Shown here piece after piece: positions 20,101-31,121 of a stretch of 64,000 bases of DNA. How positions within the stretch are numbered: the first letter of the stretch is position 1; each line of letters opens with the position of its first letter. Under the pieces are notes generated by a model that saw only the letters and a list, made by a program, of their open reading frames with translations, had not been told where the DNA came from and did not search any database. Origin of the DNA: Gammaproteobacteria bacterium (lineage in GTDB: Bacteria; Pseudomonadota; Gammaproteobacteria; Steroidobacterales; Steroidobacteraceae); the NCBI GenBank assembly GCA_947452065.1, contig CANGBB010000001.1, forward strand, positions 372,001 to 436,000. Direction: 5' to 3'. Both the position numbers and the translations under genes were made by a program.

Positions 20101-20658
20101 GACTTATTTGGACAGTCAGTTCAAGGACGTCACCGACGCGCTGCAGACGCTTGAGGAGGCGATGGGCAAGATCGAGAAGGAGACCCGAGCGCGCTTCGAG
20201 GACACCTTCAATCGCATCAATGCCGGCCTCCAAGAGAAATTTCCGCGTCTGTTCGGCGGTGGACATGCCTACCTGCAGATGGATGGAGAAGATGTGCTGC
20301 AGGCTGGCGTGACCGTCATGGCCCGTCCACCCGGCAAGCGCAACAGCACCATTTCGCAGCTGTCTGGCGGTGAGAAGGCGCTGACTGCGGTGGCGCTGGT
20401 GTTCTCGATCTTCGATCTGAATCCGGCGCCGTTCTGTTTGCTCGATGAGGTCGATGCGCCGCTGGACGAGCACAATGTGGGTCGCTTCTGCGAAATCGTG
20501 CGCGAAATGAGTGCGCGAGTGCAGTTCATTTTCATCACGCACAACAAGACCACCATGGAGCTGGCGTCGCAGCTCATTGGCGTCACGATGAATGAGCCGG
20601 GCGTGTCGCGTCTGGTCGCCGTAGACGTCGATGAGGCCGTTCGCCTGGCGGCAGTGTG

Positions 20659-20659
<1 letters not shown>
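17162..20659 (+). CDS. smc: Chromosome segregation ATPase Smc
   Basis: Bacterial condensin ATPase. The 1165-residue protein starts MRLSKIKLAGFKSFVDPT; Walker A is GPNGCGKSN at residues 31-39. Two long coiled coils flank a hinge near residues 520-640 (DSLPGGKRRLAESL to VRGPASVASLL), and the C-terminal head contains LSGGEKALTA (signature) and FCLLDEVDAPLDE (Walker B). GGGTGGGAG precedes ATG 17162; upstream in-frame codons are unlikely to be used. Its partners scpA and scpB are encoded at 27.2-28.9 kb. The stop codon overlaps the zipA start. Confidence 0.96.
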
Positions 20660-23552
<2,893 letters not shown>

Positions 23553-23568
23553 CGAGCCCTGAAAACGA

Positions 23569-23593
23569 CAAGGCCCGGCATTGCCGGGCCTTG
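23569..23593. terminator. Bidirectional terminator between ligA and the PPIase gene
   Basis: An 11-bp perfect stem (CAAGGCCCGGC 23569-23579 with GCCGGGCCTTG 23583-23593) and a 3-base loop. It lies between two convergent genes, 16 bp after the ligA stop and 28 bp from the end of the minus-strand gene. The U-tract is short on both strands. Confidence 0.65.
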
Positions 23594-23621
23594 TGGTGTC
23601 TGCTGAACGTTCAGCAGCCGA

Positions 23622-24440
23622 TCAGAACTTCTCGATCTTGGCGGCCTTCACAAGACCGTCCGAGTAAGCCTTGAACTTCTTGCTCTTGACCACCTGATCA
23701 ACGCGGTCCTTGACGGCATCGAACGGGGGCGGGGTGTTGTCGCGGGTGTCGTCGAGGCGGATGACGTGGTAACCGTACTGCGTCTGCACGGGAGCCTGAG
23801 TCATCTCGCCCTTCTTCAGTGCCATCACAGCGTTGGCGAACGGCGCAACCATGCTCTGTGCATTGAAGAAGTCGCCCAGATCACCGCCGTTCTGCTTGGA
23901 ACCGTCCAGCGAGACGGCCTTGGCAACAGCTTCGAACTTCTCGCCCTTCTTGATGCGTTCGATGACCGCCTTGGCCTCATCCTCGGTCTTAACCAGGATG
24001 TGATGCGCCTTGTACTGGTACTTCGGCATCTGGCTGACCTGCGTGTCGTATTCAGCCTTCAGCTCGGCGTCCGTGGCCTTCTTGTCCTTGAGGAAGTTCT
24101 CACCGGCAGCCTGCTGCAGCACTTGCAGACGCGAGAGCATCAGCTGAGCACCGCTTTCGCCCTTCTTGTCCAGGCCGTCCTTAGCAGCCTGCTGGGCCAC
24201 TGCCGTCGCGGACACGAGGCTGTCGAGCAGCTCGGTGCGCTGCTCCGGGGTCAGCTCGGAGGAAGGCCGACCAGCGAGGTTCTTGGCTGCGAACTCGAAG
24301 GTGTCGCGCGTGATGACTTCGCCGTTGATGCTTGCAACCGGCTTGGAACCGTCGTCTTTGGAGGCAGCCGGTGTTCCGGCCTGCTTGCAGCCTGCGAGCG
24401 TGGCAAGGGCGATCAGCGAAATGGCAATCCTGGTTTTCAT
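23622..24440 (-). CDS. Parvulin-type peptidylprolyl isomerase lipoprotein
   Basis: The 272-residue product has a lipoprotein signal (MKTRIAISLIALATLAGC, lipobox LAGC). A SurA/PrsA-like N-terminal helical region follows (VITRDTFEFAAKNLAGRPSS), then a rotamase domain at about 150-240 (YKAHHILVKTEDEAKAV ... GGDLGDF ... VQTQYGYHVIRLDD). It likely acts as a membrane-anchored periplasmic folding factor. ATG 24440 is chosen because the lipoprotein signal starts there. It is the last gene of a yciB-bolA-PPIase operon. Confidence 0.88.
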   Translation of the reverse strand: MKTRIAISLIALATLAGCKQAGTPAASKDDGSKPVASINGEVITRDTFEFAAKNLAGRPSSELTPEQRTELLDSLVSATAVAQQAAKDGLDKKGESGAQLMLSRLQVLQQAAGENFLKDKKATDAELKAEYDTQVSQMPKYQYKAHHILVKTEDEAKAVIERIKKGEKFEAVAKAVSLDGSKQNGGDLGDFFNAQSMVAPFANAVMALKKGEMTQAPVQTQYGYHVIRLDDTRDNTPPPFDAVKDRVDQVVKSKKFKAYSDGLVKAAKIEKF

Positions 24441-24468
24441 TGAGTCTCTCTGTTTGTTGACGGTTCGT

Positions 24469-24768
24469 TCAGCGCCCTTCACTGGGCGCGTCGGTCTTGA
24501 GGGCCAAGGCGTGGATACTGGAGCCGAGCAGTTCAGCCACCACCGAATGCACCAGCCGGTGCCTTTCCAGGCGACTCAAACCCGCAAAACGTTCAGACAC
24601 CACATGGAGCCGAAAGTGCCCGCCGCTACCAGCCCCAGCGTGACCGGCATGCGCGGCGCTCTCATCTTTGATGTCGAGCACCGACGGACCGAGCGCATCC
24701 TGCACCAGAGCCCGGATGCGTTCAACTGTTGCCGAGGTGTCCGAAGGCTGGGCTGCTCCCTTGGTCAT
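24469..24768 (-). CDS. BolA family protein
   Basis: The 99-residue protein shows the BolA class II KH-like fold: VERIRALVQDALGPSVLDIKDESAAHAGH, then HFRLHVVSERFAGLSRLERHRLVHSVVAELL. The invariant histidine used with monothiol glutaredoxins for Fe-S binding is present in RHRLVHSVV. BolA proteins take part in iron-sulfur trafficking and stress morphology. It lies 3 bp after yciB, so is translationally linked. Which BolA subgroup (BolA or IbaG) cannot be settled by eye. Confidence 0.9.
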   Translation of the reverse strand: MTKGAAQPSDTSATVERIRALVQDALGPSVLDIKDESAAHAGHAGAGSGGHFRLHVVSERFAGLSRLERHRLVHSVVAELLGSSIHALALKTDAPSEGR

Positions 24769-24771
24769 GGA

Positions 24772-25332
24772 TTAGCCGCCCTCGGCCGGGTTGACGGGTC
24801 GGGCGTACTGGTTCAGCCACCAGGCCTGCAGGCCGGCCACGACCATGAGCACCACGGTCAGCCCGAACACTTTGAAGTTGACCCAGGTGGCCTCTGAAAA
24901 GGTGAAAGCCACCCATAGATTGGCGCCCCCAAGCAGGAGATAACAGGCCACCCACTGCCAGTTGGCTTGCTTCCAGGCCTGCTGCGGCACCTCGGAACCC
25001 TCTGGCATTGCGGCACTCAGAAGCCGCTCAGCGAGGGTTTTGCGGCCGAAGCGGGAACTGACCATAAAGCCGATTGCCAGCAGCCACATGAATACCGTGG
25101 GCTTCCACTTAAGAAAGCGCGGGTCGCGCAGCAGCAGTGTCGCGCTCCCGAATGCCAGCACCAGCACCGTGCTGATCAGTTGCATCGCTGAGACCCGCCG
25201 CGAGCGCAGGAACTCGATCACGCAGCTCGCCACCATGGCCGCCATGAGCACCACAGTTCCGGCGTAGATGCCACGCAGCTTGTAGACCACCAAGAACAGT
25301 AGCAGCGGCGCGAAGTTCAGCAATGCGTCCAT
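24772..25332 (-). CDS. yciB: YciB/IspZ family inner-membrane septation protein
   Basis: The 186-residue protein has five to six membrane segments and the family motifs NFAPLLLFLVVYKLRGIYAGT at the start and FLKWKPTVFMWLLAIGF in the middle. YciB is linked to cell-envelope integrity and septation and interacts with the elongasome and divisome. The gene heads a minus-strand operon with bolA and is divergent from yciO with only 44 bp between their starts. Confidence 0.9.
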   Translation of the reverse strand: MDALLNFAPLLLFLVVYKLRGIYAGTVVLMAAMVASCVIEFLRSRRVSAMQLISTVLVLAFGSATLLLRDPRFLKWKPTVFMWLLAIGFMVSSRFGRKTLAERLLSAAMPEGSEVPQQAWKQANWQWVACYLLLGGANLWVAFTFSEATWVNFKVFGLTVVLMVVAGLQAWWLNQYARPVNPAEGG

Positions 25333-25376
25333 GTCTTCCAGAAAGGGCTCGGGCGAAGGCCGGGTATAGTAGCCGC

Positions 25377-26015
25377 ATGAGCCAATACTTTGAATTGCAT
25401 CCGCACAACCCGCAGGTCCGGCTGATCCGCCAGGCGGCGGAAATCCTGCGGCGCGGTGGGCTCATCGCATATCCGACTGACAGCTGCTACGCCTTGGGCT
25501 GCCATATTGGCGACAAGGACAGTCTGGAGCGACTGCGCCGGGTGCGGGGCGCGGACCGCCATCATCATTTCACTCTCGTTTGCCGCGACATGGCCGAGAT
25601 CTCGCGCTATGCCCGCATGGAGACCTGGCAGTTCCGTCTGATCAAGTCCGCCACGCCCGGACCGTTCACATTCTTGCTCCCGGCCAGCCGGGAGACGCCG
25701 CGTCGGCTGCAGCATGAGAAGCGGCGGACCATCGGTGTGCGTATTCCGGATCATGTGGTGCCGCAGTTACTCGTCGCTGAGCTTGGGGAGCCCATCATGA
25801 GCTCCACGCTATTGCTGCCGGGCGCCGATCTGCCGCTGACCGACGGTCAGGAGATCCGTGCACGCTTGGAGCACGAGCTGGATGCCGTGCTGGATATGGG
25901 GCACTGCGGGCTGGAGCCGACCACGGTCGTGGATCTGGCCGGCGAGGGCATTGAAATCGTCCGGCAGGGGCGGGGTGTGTTACCGGGCACCGCAACGGCT
26001 GGGAATCGGCCATAA
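25377..26015 (+). CDS. yciO: Sua5/YciO/YrdC family protein YciO
   Basis: The 212-residue product matches YciO closely from MSQYFELHPHNPQVRLI through GGLIAYPTDSCYALGC, FTLVCRDM and EKRRTIGVRIPDH. The fold is that of threonylcarbamoyl-AMP synthases (YrdC/Sua5), but the YciO branch is of uncertain physiological role. ATG 25377 fits the family start. A TATAGT hexamer ends 6 bp before the start codon. yciO-trpS-scpA-scpB-rluB is a common gammaproteobacterial order. Confidence 0.92.
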   Translation: MSQYFELHPHNPQVRLIRQAAEILRRGGLIAYPTDSCYALGCHIGDKDSLERLRRVRGADRHHHFTLVCRDMAEISRYARMETWQFRLIKSATPGPFTFLLPASRETPRRLQHEKRRTIGVRIPDHVVPQLLVAELGEPIMSSTLLLPGADLPLTDGQEIRARLEHELDAVLDMGHCGLEPTTVVDLAGEGIEIVRQGRGVLPGTATAGNRP

Positions 26016-26022
26016 TGGTCTG

Positions 26023-27237
26023 ATGAGTCCAGTTCCTGCCGGCCAACGCGTGCTCTCGGGCATGCGCCCCACCGGACAACTTCACCTTGGCAACTACCAC
26101 GGCGCGCTGCGCAATTGGGTTGACCTGCAGTTTCAGTACGAATGCTTCTTTTTCGTCGCTGACTGGCATGCCCTTACTACCGGCTACGAGGACACTCGCA
26201 ATCTCCCGGATTACATCCACGAGATGCTGGTGGATTGGCTGGCGGCCGGCATCGACCCGGGTGTAGCCACGATCTTCATTCAGTCCCAGGTACCGGAGCA
26301 CGCGGAGCTGCATCTGCTTTTGTCCATGATCACGCCGCTGGGCTGGCTTGAGCGCGTGCCGACTTACAAGGATCAGCAGGAACAGCTCAAGGAAAAGGAC
26401 CTGGCCACCTACGGGTTTTTGGGTTATCCGCTGCTGCAGAGTGCCGACATCCTGCTGTATCGCCCAACGTTCGTGCCAGTGGGAGAGGATCAGGTGGCAC
26501 ACGTGGAAATCACACGTGAAATCGCGCGCCGCTTCAATCACCTCTACGGCCGCGAGCCGGATTTCGAGGTTAAGGCCGAGCGTGCCATCAAGGAGCTGGG
26601 TGGGCGCAATGTTGCGCTGTACCGGCAGGCACGCAAACAGTTTCAGGAAGCAGGTGATACGGCAGCCCTGGAGCGCGGACGGTCTCTGGTCACCAGCAAT
26701 ACGCGCATCACGATGGCCGATCGCGAGCGACTGCTGGGTTATCTCGAGGGTGGCAATGTAAGCATCCTGCCCGAACCGCAGGTGCTGCTGACAGCCACTC
26801 CAAAGGTACCGGGTCTCGACGGGCGCAAGATGTCCAAGTCTTACGGGAACATCATCGGCCTGCGCGAGGATCCGGATTCGGTCAGCCGCAAGCTCAAGGC
26901 AATGACCACTGATCCGGCGCGTGTGCGCCGTACCGACCCGGGTGATCCGGCCAAATGCCCGGTTTTTGACCTGCACAAAATCCATTCCGACGAGCCTACC
27001 CGCGAATGGGCGGCTAACGGCTGTCGCAGCGCTGGCATTGGCTGCCTAGAGTGCAAGAAACCACTCATCGACAAAGTCGTAGCGGAAATCAGTGTGATCC
27101 GTGAACGCGCCCGGGAATATCAGGAGAATCCGGAGCTGGTCAACAACATCGTTGACGAGGGCGCAAGTAAGGCGCGCGACGCCGCGCGTGAGACGCTGGA
27201 TGAAGTGCGTCGCGCAATGAATTTGCGCGCCGGTTAG
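26023..27237 (+). CDS. trpS: Tryptophanyl-tRNA synthetase
   Basis: Class I synthetase charging tRNA(Trp). SGMRPTGQLHLGNYHGAL holds the HIGH-type signature, and GLDGRKMSKSYGN the KMSKS loop. At 404 residues it is about 70 longer than the E. coli enzyme. The extra stretch lies between the Rossmann fold and KMSKS (around QFQEAGDTAALERG...), a long form also seen in betaproteobacteria and xanthomonads as far as I recall. ATG 26023 begins 7 bp after the yciO stop codon. Confidence 0.95.
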   Translation: MSPVPAGQRVLSGMRPTGQLHLGNYHGALRNWVDLQFQYECFFFVADWHALTTGYEDTRNLPDYIHEMLVDWLAAGIDPGVATIFIQSQVPEHAELHLLLSMITPLGWLERVPTYKDQQEQLKEKDLATYGFLGYPLLQSADILLYRPTFVPVGEDQVAHVEITREIARRFNHLYGREPDFEVKAERAIKELGGRNVALYRQARKQFQEAGDTAALERGRSLVTSNTRITMADRERLLGYLEGGNVSILPEPQVLLTATPKVPGLDGRKMSKSYGNIIGLREDPDSVSRKLKAMTTDPARVRRTDPGDPAKCPVFDLHKIHSDEPTREWAANGCRSAGIGCLECKKPLIDKVVAEISVIRERAREYQENPELVNNIVDEGASKARDAARETLDEVRRAMNLRAG

Positions 27238-27245
27238 GGGTACGT

Positions 27246-28166
27246 ATGGCGAAGCCCACTCTCACACTCGTCTCAAGTCAGGATGCTCTGACGATGCCGC
27301 AGCCGGAGCGACCGGAGCAGCGTGAAATGCCTTTCGCGCTGATCAATGGCGAGCCACTGACCGAAATCCCGCGCGACCTGTACATACCGCCGCAGGCACT
27401 CGAAGTTTTCCTCGAGGCCTTCGAAGGACCGCTGGATCTGCTGTTGTACATGATCCGCCGCCAGAACCTGAATGTGCTGGACATTCCAATCGCAGAGATC
27501 ACACGTCAGTACACCCAGTACATCGAACTGATGAGCGAGCTGCATCTGGAGCTGGCCGGGGAATATCTGCTGATGGCAGCCACGTTGGCTGATATCAAAT
27601 CCCGGATGCTGCTGCCACGTGTGGAAACGGAATCCGGTGAGGAAGAGGATCCGCGCGCAGAGTTGGTGCGGCGCCTGCAGCAGTACGAGCGCTTCAAGAA
27701 AGCGGCTGCGGACATGGACAGGCTCGAGCGGCTTGATCGCGATGTCTGGCAAGCCAGCGCTGATCTGCGCGAGCGCCCGGCCGCCAAGACGCTGCCACAG
27801 GTGGACCTGCGCGAAATGCTGCTGGCGTTCAAGGACGTGGTACTGCGCGCACAATTGTTCTCTCACCATCATGTCAGGCGCGAGCCTCTGTCCATCCGTG
27901 CACGGATGGGCGATATCGTTGCGGCGGTGGAAGAGGGTGCATTCGTTGATTTCATCAGCCTGTTCCGCCCGGAGGAGGGCCGCATGGGCGTGACTGTGAC
28001 CTTCGTGGCGATCCTTGAACTGCTGCGCGAGGGCTTGATTGACGTGGTGCAGACCGAGCCGTTGGCGCCGCTGCACGTGCGCAAAGTGCCGGCGACACCT
28101 AAACTGCAGCTGCTGCCCGGTGGGGCTGATGGCGAGATGAACGCGGAGACGACGGGCGAAGCATGA
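27246..28166 (+). CDS. scpA: Segregation and condensation protein A (ScpA)
   Basis: Kleisin subunit of the Smc-ScpAB condensin. In the 306-residue protein, LEVFLEAFEGPLDLLLYMIRRQNLNVLDIPIAEIT is the N-terminal domain that binds the Smc neck; the C-terminal winged-helix part (VTVTFVAILELLREGLIDVVQ) binds the Smc cap. A roughly 40-residue extension precedes the core. AGGGG upstream of ATG 27246. The stop overlaps the scpB start by 4 bp. Confidence 0.95.
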   Translation: MAKPTLTLVSSQDALTMPQPERPEQREMPFALINGEPLTEIPRDLYIPPQALEVFLEAFEGPLDLLLYMIRRQNLNVLDIPIAEITRQYTQYIELMSELHLELAGEYLLMAATLADIKSRMLLPRVETESGEEEDPRAELVRRLQQYERFKKAAADMDRLERLDRDVWQASADLRERPAAKTLPQVDLREMLLAFKDVVLRAQLFSHHHVRREPLSIRARMGDIVAAVEEGAFVDFISLFRPEEGRMGVTVTFVAILELLREGLIDVVQTEPLAPLHVRKVPATPKLQLLPGGADGEMNAETTGEA

Positions 28167-28900
28167 GTCAGGATCACATCAAGAACGTCATTGAAGCAGC
28201 GCTGCTCGCAGCCGGGCGCTCGTTGAGTTATGAGGAGCTGGGGCAGCTTTTCGATGAGCGCGAGCGACCTGAGCTTGCGGCTCTCAAAGAGGGCGTGAGT
28301 GCGCTGGAGGCGGACTACGTTGGTCGCGCGCTGGAACTGCGTGAGACTGCCAGCGGCCTACGAGTGCAGGTACGCCGTGAATTCAACAACGAGCTTGCGC
28401 GCCTCTGGCCGGAGCGCACTCAGCGTTACTCGCGCGCGCTGCTCGAGACCTTGGCGCTGATCGCTTATCGCCAGCCGATCACGCGCGCTGAAATTGAAGC
28501 GGTACGCGGCGTTGCCGTGAATCCCAACATCACCCGTACGCTGATGGAGCGCAATTGGGTACGCGTCGTCGGCACTCGCGACCTGCCCGGTCGGCCGGAA
28601 TTGCTTGGCACCACGCGTGAGTTTCTGGACTATTTCGGGCTCAAGACTCTTGATGATCTGCCACCTCTCGAGGATCTCAAGTCGTTCGGAGATATGGATC
28701 CGCAGCTCGTCCTGCCGGTGGCCGGCCCGCAGACTGAGGGGCAGCCCGACGCTGTCGCGGTATCGGTGGAGGAATCGGCCTCGGGCAGCGACGCCCATGA
28801 GGGTGCTGACGTCGCTGAAGCCATTGAGGCCTCCCCGAGCGTTGAGGAAGTCGAGAGCGTCGAGGTAGCCGATTCAGACGCTGATGTGCGCTCCGCTTGA
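28163..28900 (+). CDS. scpB: Segregation and condensation protein B (ScpB)
   Basis: Dimeric winged-helix subunit of Smc-ScpAB. The 245-residue product has the ScpB core (NVIEAALLAAGRSLSYEELGQLF ... RALLETLALIAYRQPITRAEIEAVRGVAVN ... LLGTTREFLDYFGLKTLDDLP). The last 70 residues form an acidic Glu/Ser/Val-rich disordered tail. It overlaps scpA upstream and the rluB-like gene downstream, indicating coupled translation of all three. Confidence 0.94.
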   Translation: MSQDHIKNVIEAALLAAGRSLSYEELGQLFDERERPELAALKEGVSALEADYVGRALELRETASGLRVQVRREFNNELARLWPERTQRYSRALLETLALIAYRQPITRAEIEAVRGVAVNPNITRTLMERNWVRVVGTRDLPGRPELLGTTREFLDYFGLKTLDDLPPLEDLKSFGDMDPQLVLPVAGPQTEGQPDAVAVSVEESASGSDAHEGADVAEAIEASPSVEEVESVEVADSDADVRSA

Positions 28901-29760
28901 CTGAGCGTATCCAGAAAGTACTCGCACATCTCGGACTGGCCTCCCGCCGCGAGGCTGAGGACTGGATTCGAGCCGGTCGTGTTGGCCTGAACGGCCGCGT
29001 TGCCCAATTAGGCGACCGTGTCGGCGAGGGCGACCAGTTGCAGCTCGACGGAAGGCCGGTGCGGCAGCGTGTTGCACGCGACGAGCCTGTGCTGCTCTGT
29101 CATCGCTCACCCGGGCAGCGACTACTACCGGGCGGTGATGCCGAAGATAGTTTTGCTGCTCATCTGCCGCGTCGTGCCGGTCGGCGCTTCATCAGTGTCG
29201 GTCCCCTGCCACAGGTAGATGGTGGTCTGGAGCTGCTCACGGCGGACGGTTCGCTGGCTGAAAGGCTGCAGCGTGCGGTGCGCAGCCTGCCGATGGAATT
29301 CAGTTTACGTGTCCGTGGTGAGCTCGGTGACGAGCAGCAACAGGCACTTCTGGCAGGACAGCTCGACAGTGGTGCGCGCGTGCCGCTTGAGTCGATCGAG
29401 TCTGGTGGCGGCGAGGGTGCAAACCGCTGGTACACCATCAAAGGTCGCGGTATCAATGGCAACGAGTTGCGTCAGTTACTGGAACGCTGCGGTATCACAG
29501 CCAGTCGCGTCCTTCGTACGCAGCTCGGTGGATTGTCGCTTGAGCGCTCGCTGGCGCGTGGACGCTCACGACCACTGACCGAGGCGGAGCTCGCGGCACT
29601 GCTGGGCACGGCGCGCGAAAGCGGCGCCCTGCAGCAGTCCGAGGAGAAGCTCAGCGAGGCGGCTGTGCGTCCAGCGACTGCCCCGAGACCCCGCGGCTCG
29701 CGGGACCGAGCAGCCACAGGTAGCGGTTCACGAGGCTTTCGGGCGCGACGATCGCGTTGA
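28897..29760 (+). CDS. RluB-family protein with S4 domain and degenerate pseudouridine-synthase site
   Basis: The 287-residue product aligns along its whole length with RluB (23S rRNA pseudouridine synthase). The S4 RNA-binding domain is intact (RIQKVLAHLGLASRREAEDWI...GRVGLNGRVAQLGDRV). The catalytic motif normally GRLDxxTxGLL reads GPLPQVDGGLELL, so the nucleophile Asp is Pro. The EYxV motif is EFSL, and GRNREVRRL is GINGNELRQL. The frame is unbroken and the Arg-rich tail is kept. Start TTG 28897 overlaps scpB (TTGA). It sits exactly where rluB normally lies, so it is probably a non-catalytic RNA-binding descendant; this is inference. Confidence 0.85.
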   Translation: MTERIQKVLAHLGLASRREAEDWIRAGRVGLNGRVAQLGDRVGEGDQLQLDGRPVRQRVARDEPVLLCHRSPGQRLLPGGDAEDSFAAHLPRRAGRRFISVGPLPQVDGGLELLTADGSLAERLQRAVRSLPMEFSLRVRGELGDEQQQALLAGQLDSGARVPLESIESGGGEGANRWYTIKGRGINGNELRQLLERCGITASRVLRTQLGGLSLERSLARGRSRPLTEAELAALLGTARESGALQQSEEKLSEAAVRPATAPRPRGSRDRAATGSGSRGFRARRSR

Positions 29761-30427
29761 CGTCTTCCGCCGGATACGCCGCGCGGCGCATCGCTGTACG
29801 GGTCGCACCAGGATTGATCGCATTGATGCGCAGGTTGTCGAGGTGTGCGTATTCCTCGGCCAGCGTCTGTGTCAGGCCTTCGATGCCGAATTTGCTCACG
29901 CCGTAGGCGCCCCAGTAGGCATAGCCGCGCCGACCAGCACTGCTGGTGGTGAAGACCAGTGAGGCATCCGCGGAGGCGCGTAGCAGCGGCAGCAGCACCT
30001 GCGACAAGACAAACCCTGCGGTCAGATTCACATGCATCACCCGGCACCACGTCGGAACATCGGCCTGTTCAACTGGCCCCAGGGTGCCAAGCAACGCAGC
30101 GTTGTGCAGCAGGCCGTCGAGCCGGCCATAGGCCTGCGTAATGGCTGCTGCCAGTTGGTCGTATTCGGGTGCACCGGCGGTCTCAAGATTCAGTGGCGCG
30201 ATTTGAGCACCACCACCAGCAGCCTCGATTTCCGCGTGGACTCCTTCGAGTTTCTTGATGGTGCGACCAATGAGAATGACGCGCGCACCGTGGCGTGCGG
30301 CTCCTAGGGCGACAGCACGACCAATGCCGCTGCCAGCACCGGTGATGGCAATGACGCGCCCGGCCAGCTCATCGCCGGCGGGTACGTGCTGCTGCATCGG
30401 CAGCGATAAATCAGCGCGGGTCTTCAT
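29651..30427 (-). CDS. yciK: Short-chain dehydrogenase/reductase, YciK type
   Basis: The 258-residue SDR has the NAD(P)-binding TGAGSGIGRA motif, HNAALLG (NNAG-type) and the catalytic Ser-Tyr-Lys (TTSSAG ... AYGVSKFG). Similarity and the ubiG-mupP-yciK order match YciK, whose substrate is unknown. Its 3' end overlaps the 3' end of the convergent rluB-like gene by 110 bp, an unusual antisense overlap of two real genes. Confidence 0.9.
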   Translation of the reverse strand: MKTRADLSLPMQQHVPAGDELAGRVIAITGAGSGIGRAVALGAARHGARVILIGRTIKKLEGVHAEIEAAGGGAQIAPLNLETAGAPEYDQLAAAITQAYGRLDGLLHNAALLGTLGPVEQADVPTWCRVMHVNLTAGFVLSQVLLPLLRASADASLVFTTSSAGRRGYAYWGAYGVSKFGIEGLTQTLAEEYAHLDNLRINAINPGATRTAMRRAAYPAEDVNAIVAPESLVNRYLWLLGPASRGVSGQSLDAQPPR

Positions 30428-30458
30428 GCATGCTCCAGAAATGGGGTCGCGAGGCGTG

Positions 30459-31121
30459 TCAGTGTTGCAGCCCGAACCAGCTCAACAGTTCGGTGGGAGA
30501 ATCCAGCCAGCCGTCGGCCTGCCATTGGTCGGGTTGGTCATCAGCGCCCAAATAGCCGAAGCGCGCACCCAGCGCGATCATGCCGGCGCCGCGTGCGGCA
30601 TCGATGTCGCGCTTGGCGTCGCCGACAAAAACACAGCGCGCAGCAGGCAGGTCGAGGAGCGAGGCAGCCACCAACAAGGGCCTGGGATGGGGCTTTTTTT
30701 CATCAAGGCTGTCGCCGGCAAGTACGCAGGCAGCGCGTCGATCGAGATTCAGGGCAGCCAGCAGCGGGTCGGTCAACCAGCCGGGTTTGTTGGTGACGAT
30801 GCCCCACGGGATGCCAGCCTCTTCCAGAACCTGCAGTGTGCGCTCGAAGCCCGCAAACAATCGCGTCTCGGCAGCCACACGTTCCCGATAGAGCGCGAGA
30901 AAGCGCAAGCGCAGAGTTTCGGACTCAGGCGGCGTTGCATCCGGAAAGGCGGTGCGCACCGTGGCGATGGCGCCATGCGACACCTGCGGTCTTATGGTCT
31001 CGAAGGGCAGTGCGCTCCGTGACTGTTCGCGCAGCAGCCGATTGATCGCATTGGCAACATCAGGCGCCGTATCCAACAGCGTGCCGTCGAGGTCAAAGAG
31101 CGCAGCAGCTGGCTGGTTCAT
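30459..31121 (-). CDS. mupP: HAD phosphatase, probable MupP (N-acetylmuramate 6-phosphate phosphatase)
   Basis: The 220-residue product has HAD motifs DLDGTLLDTAPD (I), VTNKPGWLTDPLL (II) and VFVGDAKRDIDAARGAGM (III/IV). It would usually be annotated as phosphoglycolate phosphatase (Gph). The ubiG-mupP-yciK order is the one in Pseudomonas, where this gene is MupP of the peptidoglycan-recycling bypass, so I favour MupP from context. The ATG overlaps the ubiG stop codon by 4 bp. Confidence 0.82.
   Translation of the reverse strand: MNQPAAALFDLDGTLLDTAPDVANAINRLLREQSRSALPFETIRPQVSHGAIATVRTAFPDATPPESETLRLRFLALYRERVAAETRLFAGFERTLQVLEEAGIPWGIVTNKPGWLTDPLLAALNLDRRAACVLAGDSLDEKKPHPRPLLVAASLLDLPAARCVFVGDAKRDIDAARGAGMIALGARFGYLGADDQPDQWQADGWLDSPTELLSWFGLQH

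Noticed and set aside
25795-26985. 396-codon open frame antisense to trpS
   Set aside because: TrpS is certain, and the antisense product is a low-complexity artefact.
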